Origin: Candidatus Falkowiibacteriota bacterium
GTDB taxonomy: Bacteria > Patescibacteriota > Patescibacteriia > CAIXNZ01
Reading direction: 5' to 3'
NCBI GenBank assembly: GCA_016927685.1
Contig: JAFGMD010000006.1
Coordinates: forward strand, 1 to 34,848
DNA length: 34,848 nt
Each line of letters starts with the position of its first letter. Position 1 is the stretch's first letter. A program made the position numbers and the translations under genes. Positions 29,034 through 34,848 of this stretch are shown here, one piece after another. Under the pieces are notes generated by a model that was not told the DNA's origin, did no database searches, and worked only from the letters and a program-made list of their open reading frames with translations.

Positions 29034-30788
29034 ATGAATAAAGAGTGGGCTTTGAAGGAACCAGTTTCTTTGGAATCAAAAAAGCAATTTGCTGAAATTC
29101 AGCCTTTGATTTTGCAGTTGCTGATTAACCGTGGTTTAAATACTCAGGACAAAATTGATGAGTTTTTGCATCCTGATTATGGTCAAGATATTCTTGACCC
29201 TTTTTTATTTCCAGATATGGCCAAAGCCGTAGCTCGGATTTATAAGGCAGTTGAGAAAAAGGAAAAAATATATATTTATGGGGATTATGATGCTGATGGT
29301 GTAACTAGTACGGTTTTAATTGCTAATGTTTTGCAAACAATGGGCGCTCGTTATGATGTTTATATTCCGCATAGGGAAAAAGAAGGTTATGGTTTGAATT
29401 TAAAAGCCATTAAATATTTAGTGCGCAAAAAAGCTAAATTGATTATTACTGTTGATTGCGGTATTAGTAATAAAAAAGAAATTGCTTTAGCTAATAAAAA
29501 GAAAATTGACGTGATCGTAACAGACCATCATCATGAGCCTTTAGAATTGCCAGAAGCATATGCCATTATTAATCCCAAAGTAAAAAAATGCAATTATCCA
29601 TATTATGAATTAGCAGGTGTGGGTGTAGCCTTTAAATTGGCTCAAGGCATTATTTCGAGCGATAAAAAAAATATTTTCAGCCCGGGGTATGAAAAATGGC
29701 TTTTAGATTTAGTAGCAATTGGCACTGTGACTGATGTGATGCCACTGATAGGAGAAAATCGCACTCTTTTAAAATTCGGTTTAATTGTTTTGAATAAAAC
29801 CAAGCGTCAGGGCTTAAAAATGCTAGCCCAGAAAGCTGATATTTGGCCTATAACCGAAGAAGAGCTGATGAATTCGGAAAATATTGGTTTTGTTTTGGGT
29901 CCGCGCTTGAACGCAGCCGGTCGCATGGATCATGCCAATGTTTCTTATGAGCTTTTAACATCTGAAAAAGATAAAGAGCTGGAAAAATTAGTTAATAATT
30001 TAGAAAAAAATAATCAAAAGCGGCAATCAGAAGTGGAAAAAATAATTAATGAAATAAAATTAAAAGCTAAATACTTGGATAAAAGGTTATTAATTCTAGA
30101 AAGCGGCAAATGGCCAGTTGGCATAATTGGTTTAGTTAGCGGCAAGCTAAAAGATCAATTTAATCGGCCGGCTATTGTTATTGGCAAAGCAGGGCGCCGC
30201 CTGATTGGATCAGGACGCAGCATAAAAGAATTTAATTTAATAGAAGCTTTAAAAACAATGCCAGAATTATTTACTGTTTTTGGCGGACATGCGGCTGCAG
30301 CTGGCTTTACTTTAAAAAATAAAAAAGCTTTGCCTGAATTTGAAAAAAGAATCACAGAATTGGCTGAACGACAGCTAAAGGGCAAAAATTTATTGCCTAA
30401 AATTGATATTGATGCAGAATTAAATTTGGCAGATTTAAATTGGGAGCTTTTTGACCAGATTCAGGAATTTGAGCCATTTGGCCAGGCCAATCCCAAGCCG
30501 TTATTTTTGATTAAAAATTTAATTGTAGAAAGCGTTAGAACAGTTGGTAATGGCAATAAACATTTGAAATTATATTTAAAGCATGAAGAGATGACCAAAT
30601 CTTTTGAAGCTATTGGCTTTGGTATGGGTGAACATATTGAAAAGATTAAAATAGGCGATAAGATGGACATTGTTTGCGAAATCAATTTAAATCAGTTTAA
30701 TGGTAATAGAAAATTGGAATTAAAAATTGTTGATTGGCAGCCGATTATTAGTTTAAGCGATAAAGATAGTTTGAAATCAAAAATATAA
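29034..30788 (+). CDS. recJ: Single-stranded-DNA exonuclease RecJ
   Basis: RecJ degrades single-stranded DNA 5' to 3' in recombination and mismatch repair. In 584 residues the DHH-family motifs appear in order: GDYDADGVTSTVL (motif I), TVDCGISN (motif II), VIVTDHHHEP (DHH, motif III), GRMDHANVSYELL (motif IV), then the DHHA1 domain with GGHAAAAGF, and a C-terminal OB-fold part that binds DNA (EFEPFGQANPKPLFL). Length matches RecJ. It lies 16 bp after the small membrane peptide gene, likely the same transcript. Terminator at 30821. Confidence 0.95.
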   Translation: MNKEWALKEPVSLESKKQFAEIQPLILQLLINRGLNTQDKIDEFLHPDYGQDILDPFLFPDMAKAVARIYKAVEKKEKIYIYGDYDADGVTSTVLIANVLQTMGARYDVYIPHREKEGYGLNLKAIKYLVRKKAKLIITVDCGISNKKEIALANKKKIDVIVTDHHHEPLELPEAYAIINPKVKKCNYPYYELAGVGVAFKLAQGIISSDKKNIFSPGYEKWLLDLVAIGTVTDVMPLIGENRTLLKFGLIVLNKTKRQGLKMLAQKADIWPITEEELMNSENIGFVLGPRLNAAGRMDHANVSYELLTSEKDKELEKLVNNLEKNNQKRQSEVEKIINEIKLKAKYLDKRLLILESGKWPVGIIGLVSGKLKDQFNRPAIVIGKAGRRLIGSGRSIKEFNLIEALKTMPELFTVFGGHAAAAGFTLKNKKALPEFEKRITELAERQLKGKNLLPKIDIDAELNLADLNWELFDQIQEFEPFGQANPKPLFLIKNLIVESVRTVGNGNKHLKLYLKHEEMTKSFEAIGFGMGEHIEKIKIGDKMDIVCEINLNQFNGNRKLELKIVDWQPIISLSDKDSLKSKI

Positions 30789-30820
30789 TATAAAATCAAA
30801 ATATCATAATAGAGTAATAA

Positions 30821-30852
30821 AATCAGGAGATTTTTAATCTGCTGGTTTTTTT
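30821..30852 (+). terminator. Intrinsic terminator after recJ
   Basis: AATCAGGAGATT (30821-30832) pairs with AATCTGCTGGTT (30836-30847) with a G-G mismatch and a terminal T-G pair, followed by seven T (30846-30852). Confidence 0.65.
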
Positions 30853-30882
30853 ATTCACATCATTATTCACACCTTTCCCACA
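30851..30882 (+). promoter_or_regulatory. Cluster of three DnaA-box-like sites
   Basis: TTATTCACA (30851-30859) and TTATTCACA (30863-30871) both fit the DnaA box TTWTNCACA exactly. TTTCCCACA (30874-30882) differs at one position. Start-to-start distances are 12 and 11 bp, about one helical turn. They lie just before the -35 of the PilZ gene. Confidence 0.5.
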
Positions 30883-30890
30883 TTTAACCC

Positions 30891-30918
30891 TTGATTTTTG
30901 GCTAACATTTGCTAAGAT
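30891..30918 (+). promoter_or_regulatory. Promoter of the PilZ gene
   Basis: TTGATT (30891-30896), 16 nt, TAAGAT (30913-30918); leader about 40 nt with AAAGGGGG (30955-30962) before the ATG. Confidence 0.5.
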
Positions 30919-30967
30919 TAATAATACGCAGCATAAAATTATTTTGAAAAATGGAAAGGGGGATAAA

Positions 30968-31318
30968 ATGGCTGAAAACGCGCGTCGATTTCTAAGAGTC
31001 AGGCCAGCAACAGAAATTAGCGTATTGTCACTTAATGGCGTCATACTTATTGGCAGATTGGTTGATATTTCTGAGGGTGGGGCAAGATTGGCAAGCGATC
31101 TGGGCTGGCATCATAATATTGGCGATGAAATAAGCATTGCCTTTATGCTCAGCGATCCGACGCAAGATAAGCGCAATCCGGTTTTCGCCAGAACCAGAGT
31201 GGTCTGGAATTTTCATCCGAAATATCCAAGACAGCTGGGTGTGAAATTTGAAGAAATCTTGCCAAGCCACAGGTATAATATCAGACAATTTGTCGGAAAA
31301 TCAATTGCTCCTAATTAA
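30968..31318 (+). CDS. PilZ domain protein
   Basis: The start is the ATG at 30968 (MAENARRFLRVRPATE), 116 residues, supported by AAAGGGGG 5-12 nt upstream; the TTG at 30944 has no such site. The c-di-GMP binding signature is present: RxxxR as R6RFLR10, and DxSxxG as DISEGG near residue 35, followed by the usual beta-barrel with ARTRVVWNF and GVKFEEI. PilZ proteins sense cyclic di-GMP and often control pili or surface polysaccharide. Single-domain form, cytoplasmic. No diguanylate cyclase is seen in the window. The promoter lies next to three DnaA-box-like sites. Confidence 0.85.
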   Translation: MAENARRFLRVRPATEISVLSLNGVILIGRLVDISEGGARLASDLGWHHNIGDEISIAFMLSDPTQDKRNPVFARTRVVWNFHPKYPRQLGVKFEEILPSHRYNIRQFVGKSIAPN

Positions 31319-31328
31319 CATGCTGCGT

Positions 31329-31359
31329 AAGCCCAGGGGGAAGGTGCTCTGGGCTTTTT
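31329..31359 (+). terminator. Terminator 1 after the PilZ gene
   Basis: AAGCCCAG (31329-31336) with CTGGGCTT (31349-31356), 12-nt loop, T-tract. Confidence 0.8.
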
Positions 31360-31366
31360 ATTTAGG

Positions 31367-31392
31367 AAATCCCGCGAAGAAGGGATTTTTTT
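31367..31392 (+). terminator. Terminator 2 after the PilZ gene
   Basis: AAATCCC (31367-31373) with GGGATTT (31382-31388), 8-nt loop, long T-tract. Confidence 0.7.
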
Positions 31393-31405
31393 ATTTTAAA
31401 ATAAA

Positions 31406-31430
31406 AAGCCCTGACTTTTTGTCAGGGCTT
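31406..31430. terminator. Bidirectional terminator at the convergence point
   Basis: AAGCCCTGAC (31406-31415), 5-nt loop, GTCAGGGCTT (31421-31430). A-rich on the left and T-containing on the right, so it can also end the minus-strand gene that stops at 31436. Confidence 0.8.
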
Positions 31431-31435
31431 AAGTT

Positions 31436-32533
31436 TTAATGTGAAAGAGCGTAATCAAATGCTTCTGTCAAATTATCGCTGAAAATATTTTTTTTAGGCA
31501 GAGAATGCGTTTCTAGGCCAAGTTTTTTCAGTAGGTCAATAAACTCACCTTGTTTTTGGGGACTTCCGCCATAAACCAGTCCGATTCTAGACCGCCTTTC
31601 AGCCATTTCATTTTCCATTATTTTTCTGGTGTATTCCCAGGTTGGAGTATGGCGTATGGCACAGAAGTATTTGCGTAAAGAAGAAATTTCCTTGAATTTG
31701 GCAATTAGATCTTTTTCAATTTCCGTGATGACTTCTAATCCTGAGTATTTTTCCAGTGCAAGCTGAACGCTTTTAGCTATTTGCTTGATCGACTTATCAA
31801 TTTTTTCATTCATCTTGTCGTACAAAGATAATTTTTGCAGAATAAGATAAGGCCAGTTCGTCTGTTCGATCAATTCCCGAAGGCGTTGGATTTCGTCAGA
31901 TTGTTGGCTGGTTTCCAAAAGCTCTTTAAAGTCATCATCATCAGGCAGAGCCAGATGCATCTGGTAAGCAAAAACATTAGCTAAATGGTCAGGCTCATTT
32001 TCTTCAAGCCATTTGACATAATTGCGTAAAGTTTTTTCCTTGGCAGCAATATTAAATTCCAGCTTAGTTGCCAGATTATGATTGCCTAAAGTTATTTGCT
32101 CACCGCGTTCATGAACAGCCCAGTATTCCAAAAATTTTTCCGGAACATTTTTATAGTCCTTGGCCGCAAAGAGCAGCCAGCTGCCGCGACTAAGGGCCCT
32201 TTTTGTGCCTAAAAATAACGCTTCAAAACCAGAAAAGAGTACGTGGCTGAAAGCCGGACCGCAATCTTCCAGTATTTCAGGAGGTATTTCTTTTTGCAAA
32301 ACCAGGGCGATTTCAAATTTTAGGCCATGCTTGTCATAAAGACGAACATCGCCTCTGGCTAAAGCTTTTTTGTAAAGAGCAACCAGCTCATCTTCTCTTT
32401 TCTGATAAAGAGCTAAAGCTATCATTTGTTTTTGAACGACCGCAAGATTCTGTGAAAGCGAACACTCAATGCTTTGTCTAAGCTGCAGGGCCTGGCTTTG
32501 CACCAAGCTCATGCCTAGTCCCATTCCTGTCAT
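31436..32533 (-). CDS. Conserved hypothetical, helical protein
   Basis: The start is the minus-strand ATG at 32533 (MTGMGLGMSLVQSQALQLRQ), 365 residues, fixed by AAGGAGG 6 nt upstream; the upstream in-frame ATG has no site. The N-terminus (LVQSQALQLRQSIECSLSQN) has the Gln/Leu pattern found at the front of several CPR hypothetical proteins and is distantly like the Gln-rich start of sigma-54, but no DNA-binding domain follows. The rest is mostly charged helices, with one more ordered part FSHVLFSGFEALFLGTKRAL near residue 100 and RIGLVYGGSPQKQGEFIDLL near the C-terminus. No membrane segment or signal. Family and function unknown. Convergent with the PilZ gene. Confidence 0.68.
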   Translation of the reverse strand: MTGMGLGMSLVQSQALQLRQSIECSLSQNLAVVQKQMIALALYQKREDELVALYKKALARGDVRLYDKHGLKFEIALVLQKEIPPEILEDCGPAFSHVLFSGFEALFLGTKRALSRGSWLLFAAKDYKNVPEKFLEYWAVHERGEQITLGNHNLATKLEFNIAAKEKTLRNYVKWLEENEPDHLANVFAYQMHLALPDDDDFKELLETSQQSDEIQRLRELIEQTNWPYLILQKLSLYDKMNEKIDKSIKQIAKSVQLALEKYSGLEVITEIEKDLIAKFKEISSLRKYFCAIRHTPTWEYTRKIMENEMAERRSRIGLVYGGSPQKQGEFIDLLKKLGLETHSLPKKNIFSDNLTEAFDYALSH

Positions 32534-32539
32534 GTATAT

Positions 32540-32546
32540 CCTCCTT
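32540..32546 (-). promoter_or_regulatory. Strong Shine-Dalgarno of the 31436-32533 gene
   Basis: AAGGAGG on the minus strand, 6 nt before the ATG at 32533. It decides the start. Confidence 0.8.
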
Positions 32547-32591
32547 ATTTTAATTATTAATATTATCAAAATTTATAGGCAAAGTCAAGGT

Positions 32592-32620
32592 TTGAGATTT
32601 TGGCTTAATCATAGTAAAAT
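32592..32620 (+). promoter_or_regulatory. Promoter of rnhA
   Basis: TTGAGA (32592-32597), 17 nt, TAAAAT (32615-32620); the -10 ends 8 nt before the ATG, so little or no leader. Confidence 0.6.
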
Positions 32621-32628
32621 AATTATAT

Positions 32629-33039
32629 ATGGCAAAAAAAATAAAAATTTTTACAGATGGCGGGGCGCGGGGTAATCCTGGCCCGGCAGCTATTGGAGTA
32701 GTTATTAAAGATGAAAGCGATAAAATTTTAAAAGAGCACGCCGAATATATTGGGACTGCCACTAATAATCAGGCAGAATATAAGGCATTGCTGCAGGGCC
32801 TGGAATTAGCTAAAAAATTTAAACCTTCTGAAATAAATTGCTATTTAGACAGTGAATTAGTGGTTAAACAGATGAAACAGGAATATCGGGTTAAGGACAA
32901 AGATTTACAGCCGCTTTTTATTAAAGTTTGGAATCTGTCTTTAAGCTATAAAAAGGTTAATTTTCACCATATTTCTCGGGAATTTAATCATGAGGCAGAT
33001 GCGCTTTTAAACCAGAAACTAGATAAACACGGCAAATAG
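32629..33039 (+). CDS. rnhA: Ribonuclease HI
   Basis: RNase HI cuts the RNA strand of RNA-DNA hybrids (R-loops, primers). In 136 residues the four catalytic acids are in place: Asp in IFTDGGARGNPGPA, Glu in TNNQAEYKAL, Asp in CYLDSELVVKQM, and the C-terminal Asp in HEADALLNQ. The basic-protrusion insert of the E. coli enzyme is not obvious, so it is closer to the short RVT_3-type RNase H1 found in many Gram-positive and CPR genomes. Cytoplasmic. Its own near-leaderless promoter precedes it. Confidence 0.93.
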   Translation: MAKKIKIFTDGGARGNPGPAAIGVVIKDESDKILKEHAEYIGTATNNQAEYKALLQGLELAKKFKPSEINCYLDSELVVKQMKQEYRVKDKDLQPLFIKVWNLSLSYKKVNFHHISREFNHEADALLNQKLDKHGK

Positions 33040-33056
33040 CATTGACGCTTATTTTG

Positions 33057-33121
33057 TGCTATAATTAAGATAGAATTATAGAGTTATAGAATTATAGAGT
33101 TTTAGTGCTATAATTCTAAAA
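33057..33121 (+). repeat. AT-rich hairpin/promoter element before pilM, copy 2
   Basis: Contains two extended -10 motifs TGCTATAAT (33057-33065 and 33106-33114), a 14-nt direct repeat TAGAATTATAGAGT (33071-33084 and 33087-33100), and a hairpin TAGAATTATAG (33087-33097) with CTATAATTCTA (33108-33118) around a 10-nt loop. It shares 16 identical bases, TGCTATAATTCTAAAA (33106-33121), with 7057-7072. Confidence 0.5.
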
Positions 33122-33150
33122 AACTAAAACACTAAAATATTAACAAAAAA

Positions 33151-34230
33151 ATGGCTAAACAAAATAGCTATCTTGGTGTTGATTTATCGCCAGATTCCAT
33201 AAAAATTGTGGAATTGCGCGAAGAAAAAGGCAAACCGCAATTAGTCACTTATGGCTATACAGAAGCAAAAAGTGATGTTTTGCGTGGCGATTTTATTAAT
33301 AATAAAAATTTAACATCAACTTTGCTAAAAGAAGTTTCTGACCGGTCAAAGGTTACGACAAATTTAGTGGCAGCAGCGCTACCTATTGCTTCTGTTTTTT
33401 CAACTGTTATTAAATTATCTAATTTACAGAAACGCGAATTAGATAATAGGCCAAAAATAAAAGCTATGCTGGCCGAAGAAGTAAAAAAAATAATTCCGCG
33501 CCCTCTAGAAGAAATGGTTTTTGATTTTAATTTAATACCGACTGAAGAAATTGAAAAAGCAGGCGCTGGCCAAAAAATCGAAGCAGTCAGATATTTGATT
33601 ACAGCCGCTCCCAATGAAGCAGTCAAGGATTATGTGGATATTTTTAAACAAGCAAATTTTAATTTAAATAGTTTGGATATTGAACCTTTCGCTTTGGTGC
33701 GCTCCTTAATCGGTCCTGATAAATCATTGATTATGATTGTTGATATTGGCGAAAACAGAACAACTTTGTCTATTATCAATTTAACAATGCCGGTTTTGAA
33801 CAGGACGATTCAAGTAGGCAGTTCGGTTGTGACTAAATCAATTGCTGATAATTTAAGGATTACCGTTGCTGAAGCAGAAAATTATAAATTGGATCTTGGT
33901 ATTATGATGGCTCAGGAAAGAATGGAGAGTTACCCAAGAGTCGTGGAAGATGCGTTATCGCCAATCGTAACAGAGATAAAATATTTATTGAAGAGTTATT
34001 ATGACCAAACCGGCCGAGAGAAAATGCTTGATAAAATTATTTTAACAGGCGGTGGCTCTTTACTGGGAGGTTTTTTAGATAAATATTTAGCTAAAGCATT
34101 AGATATTAGGACATATTTGGGCGATCCTTGGGCAAGAGTTGTCTATCCGGAAGAGTTAGCGCCTGTTTTGAGGGAAATCGGTCCGCGTTTTTCAGTTGCT
34201 CTTGGACTGGCCATGAGAGAAATTTTATAA
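33151..34230 (+). CDS. pilM: Type IV pilus assembly protein PilM
   Basis: PilM is an actin-like ATP-binding protein on the cytoplasmic side of the type IV pilus machine, where it normally binds the N-terminal peptide of PilN. In 359 residues: YLGVDLSPDSIKIVEL (phosphate 1), AALPIASVFS, the EEVKKIIPRPLEEMVFDFN region, MIVDIGENRTTLSII (phosphate 2), EAENYKLDLG and LTGGGSLLGGFLDKYLA (adenosine motif). Length is normal. The gene next to it (34236) begins 5 bp later, in the place of pilN, but does not look like a classical PilN beyond a cytoplasmic tail plus one TM helix. Confidence 0.92.
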   Translation: MAKQNSYLGVDLSPDSIKIVELREEKGKPQLVTYGYTEAKSDVLRGDFINNKNLTSTLLKEVSDRSKVTTNLVAAALPIASVFSTVIKLSNLQKRELDNRPKIKAMLAEEVKKIIPRPLEEMVFDFNLIPTEEIEKAGAGQKIEAVRYLITAAPNEAVKDYVDIFKQANFNLNSLDIEPFALVRSLIGPDKSLIMIVDIGENRTTLSIINLTMPVLNRTIQVGSSVVTKSIADNLRITVAEAENYKLDLGIMMAQERMESYPRVVEDALSPIVTEIKYLLKSYYDQTGREKMLDKIILTGGGSLLGGFLDKYLAKALDIRTYLGDPWARVVYPEELAPVLREIGPRFSVALGLAMREIL

Positions 34231-34235
34231 AAAAT

Positions 34236-34848
34236 ATGGCTATTGATTTTTTAGGCAAACCAAAGCCAGTTAAAAAAAAGATCGGTCCTGAAGTTAAATA
34301 TCATGTTCCTGAAAAAGAAAAAGCTCCAAAAACAGAGGCAACAAAAAAAGAGGCGCCAGCACCCGCTGTAAAGAAAGTAGAAGCGCCAAAACCTCAAGAA
34401 TTGAGCGAAGCCGATTTGATAACGGCTTTTAAAAAGAAAATGAGGAGAAAAAAACTAATTATTGCTTGTCTAATAATTCTTATTTGTTTAGGCGGAATTA
34501 TTGGCGGATATTTTTTGTATAATTATATTATAAATTTGCCGCCGCCACCGCCGCCCCCTGTTGTTAAATATTTATGCAATTCCACAACTGGCCAATGCTC
34601 TTTAGATGAAAGTGGCACTTATGACAGTTTAAGTGCTTGCCAGGCAAGTTGCTTTGCCCCGCCGCCTATTCCTGTTTGCGGAAACGGAATTTGTGAAACA
34701 AATGAAAATTCGGAAAATTGCGCCTCAGATTGTCCCGCTTCAGTTGTAGTAAAATATTCCTGCAATACAACTAGCGGTCAATGTTTTGCAGATGCCAATG
34801 GCACATACACTACTTTAAGTGCTTGCCAGGCAAGTTGCTTTGCCCCGC
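34236..34848 (+). CDS. Membrane protein with Cys-rich repeats (cut by window end)
   Basis: Starts at ATG 34236 (MAIDFLGKPKPVKKK), 5 bp after pilM, and runs open to the window edge (204 residues seen). Order: cytoplasmic Lys/Pro/Ala-rich tail of about 75 residues (KEAPAPAVKKVEAPKPQ), one transmembrane helix (about 72-93, LIIACLIILICLGGIIGGYF), a polyproline stretch, then Cys-rich modules. Two modules of the type YxCN-x-TxGQC ... GTY-x3-LSACQASCFAP flank one CGNGICETNENSENCASDC module, a motif known from surface proteins of CPR bacteria and archaea. In the pilN position, the tail MAIDFLGK could dock to PilM, but this is inference. Probably a surface or pilus-associated protein with disulfides. 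Confidence 0.7.
   Translation, partial: MAIDFLGKPKPVKKKIGPEVKYHVPEKEKAPKTEATKKEAPAPAVKKVEAPKPQELSEADLITAFKKKMRRKKLIIACLIILICLGGIIGGYFLYNYIINLPPPPPPPVVKYLCNSTTGQCSLDESGTYDSLSACQASCFAPPPIPVCGNGICETNENSENCASDCPASVVVKYSCNTTSGQCFADANGTYTTLSACQASCFAP
34628..34848 (+). repeat. Direct repeat of 35 identical bases in the Cys-rich gene
   Basis: Positions 34628-34662 and 34814-34848 are identical over 35 nt (begin TTTAAGTGCTTGCC). They encode the shared LSACQASCFAP end of two modules. Each copy contains the palindrome CTTGCC-A-GGCAAG. The second copy ends at the window edge, so more may follow. Confidence 0.8.

Noticed and set aside
30851..30882. Replication origin
   Set aside because: DnaA-box-like sites are present, but no dnaA/dnaN nearby, only three boxes, and no clear unwinding element; a regulatory site is more likely.
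1..34848. Recoded UGA (code 25)
   Set aside because: All recognised proteins end at expected lengths and need no UGA read-through; Trp is encoded by TGG.

Overview
The window looks like chromosome from a Candidate Phyla Radiation (Patescibacteria) bacterium, most like the Parcubacteria-type lineages. Evidence: AT-rich DNA; small-genome style packing; a pduL plus ackA acetate route with an MBL protein between the two genes; a type IV pilus/DNA-uptake gene set (prepilin peptidase, pilM, TraG/VirD4-like ATPase); several protein families that I know mainly from CPR genomes; and many promoters that end only 6-8 nt before the ATG, as expected for leaderless mRNAs. Every recognised gene reads with the standard bacterial code, UGA being stop, so the code-25 groups (Gracilibacteria, SR1) are unlikely. 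The phylum call is inference; there is no rRNA here.

Layout. 1-1535: tail of a very AT-rich surface-glycan region (glycosyltransferase C-terminus, an unidentified gene remnant, sulfotransferase). 1551-4468: prepilin-peptidase-like membrane protein and cysS. 4469-5014: no protein gene, but three tandem copies of a two-hairpin RNA unit, the most unusual object in the window. 5015-6993: dus and corA, convergent, sharing a nested palindromic terminator. 7201-10917: three-gene operon around a TraG/VirD4-like ATPase. 11136-12955: dnaX (with a palindrome inserted in its zinc-finger coding region), a broken tRNA-Gln 5' fragment, and an intact tRNA-Gln(CUG). 12982-20834: membrane-anchored protein, MgtA-type P-ATPase, two conserved hypotheticals, two lipoproteins, Ca2+-ATPase-like P-ATPase. 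20905-26085: DUF2769 Cys-rich protein, pduL, MBL hydrolase, ackA, CcdA-like membrane protein, murJ. 26225-30788: CPR-type hypothetical with a structured leader, lepA, a 35-residue membrane peptide, recJ. 30821-34848: DnaA-box-like cluster, PilZ protein, a convergent hypothetical, rnhA, pilM, and the start of a Cys-rich repeat membrane protein cut by the window edge.

How the genes work together. Energy: PduL and AckA convert acetyl-CoA to acetate and ATP. Ion balance: CorA and MgtA (Mg2+) plus a P2-type Ca2+ pump. Information processing: CysS, Dus, DnaX, LepA, RecJ, RNase HI and tRNA-Gln. Envelope: MurJ, CcdA-like protein, lipoproteins, sulfotransferase/GT. Surface appendage: prepilin peptidase, PilM, TraG-like ATPase, possibly PilZ.

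The region best worth a second look is 4474-4991: six hairpins in three pairs. All share the plan stem-GACGA (GACTA in one)-N30-34-TGTC(TGTT in one)-stem, the stems keep pairing through compensatory changes, the roughly 33-nt cores differ completely, and copies 2 and 3 each have their own promoter-like block. Secondary themes are GC-rich palindromes inserted into genes (dnaX, a tRNA copy), leaderless promoters beside a minority of genes with near-perfect Shine-Dalgarno sites, and a phased DnaA-box-like triplet.
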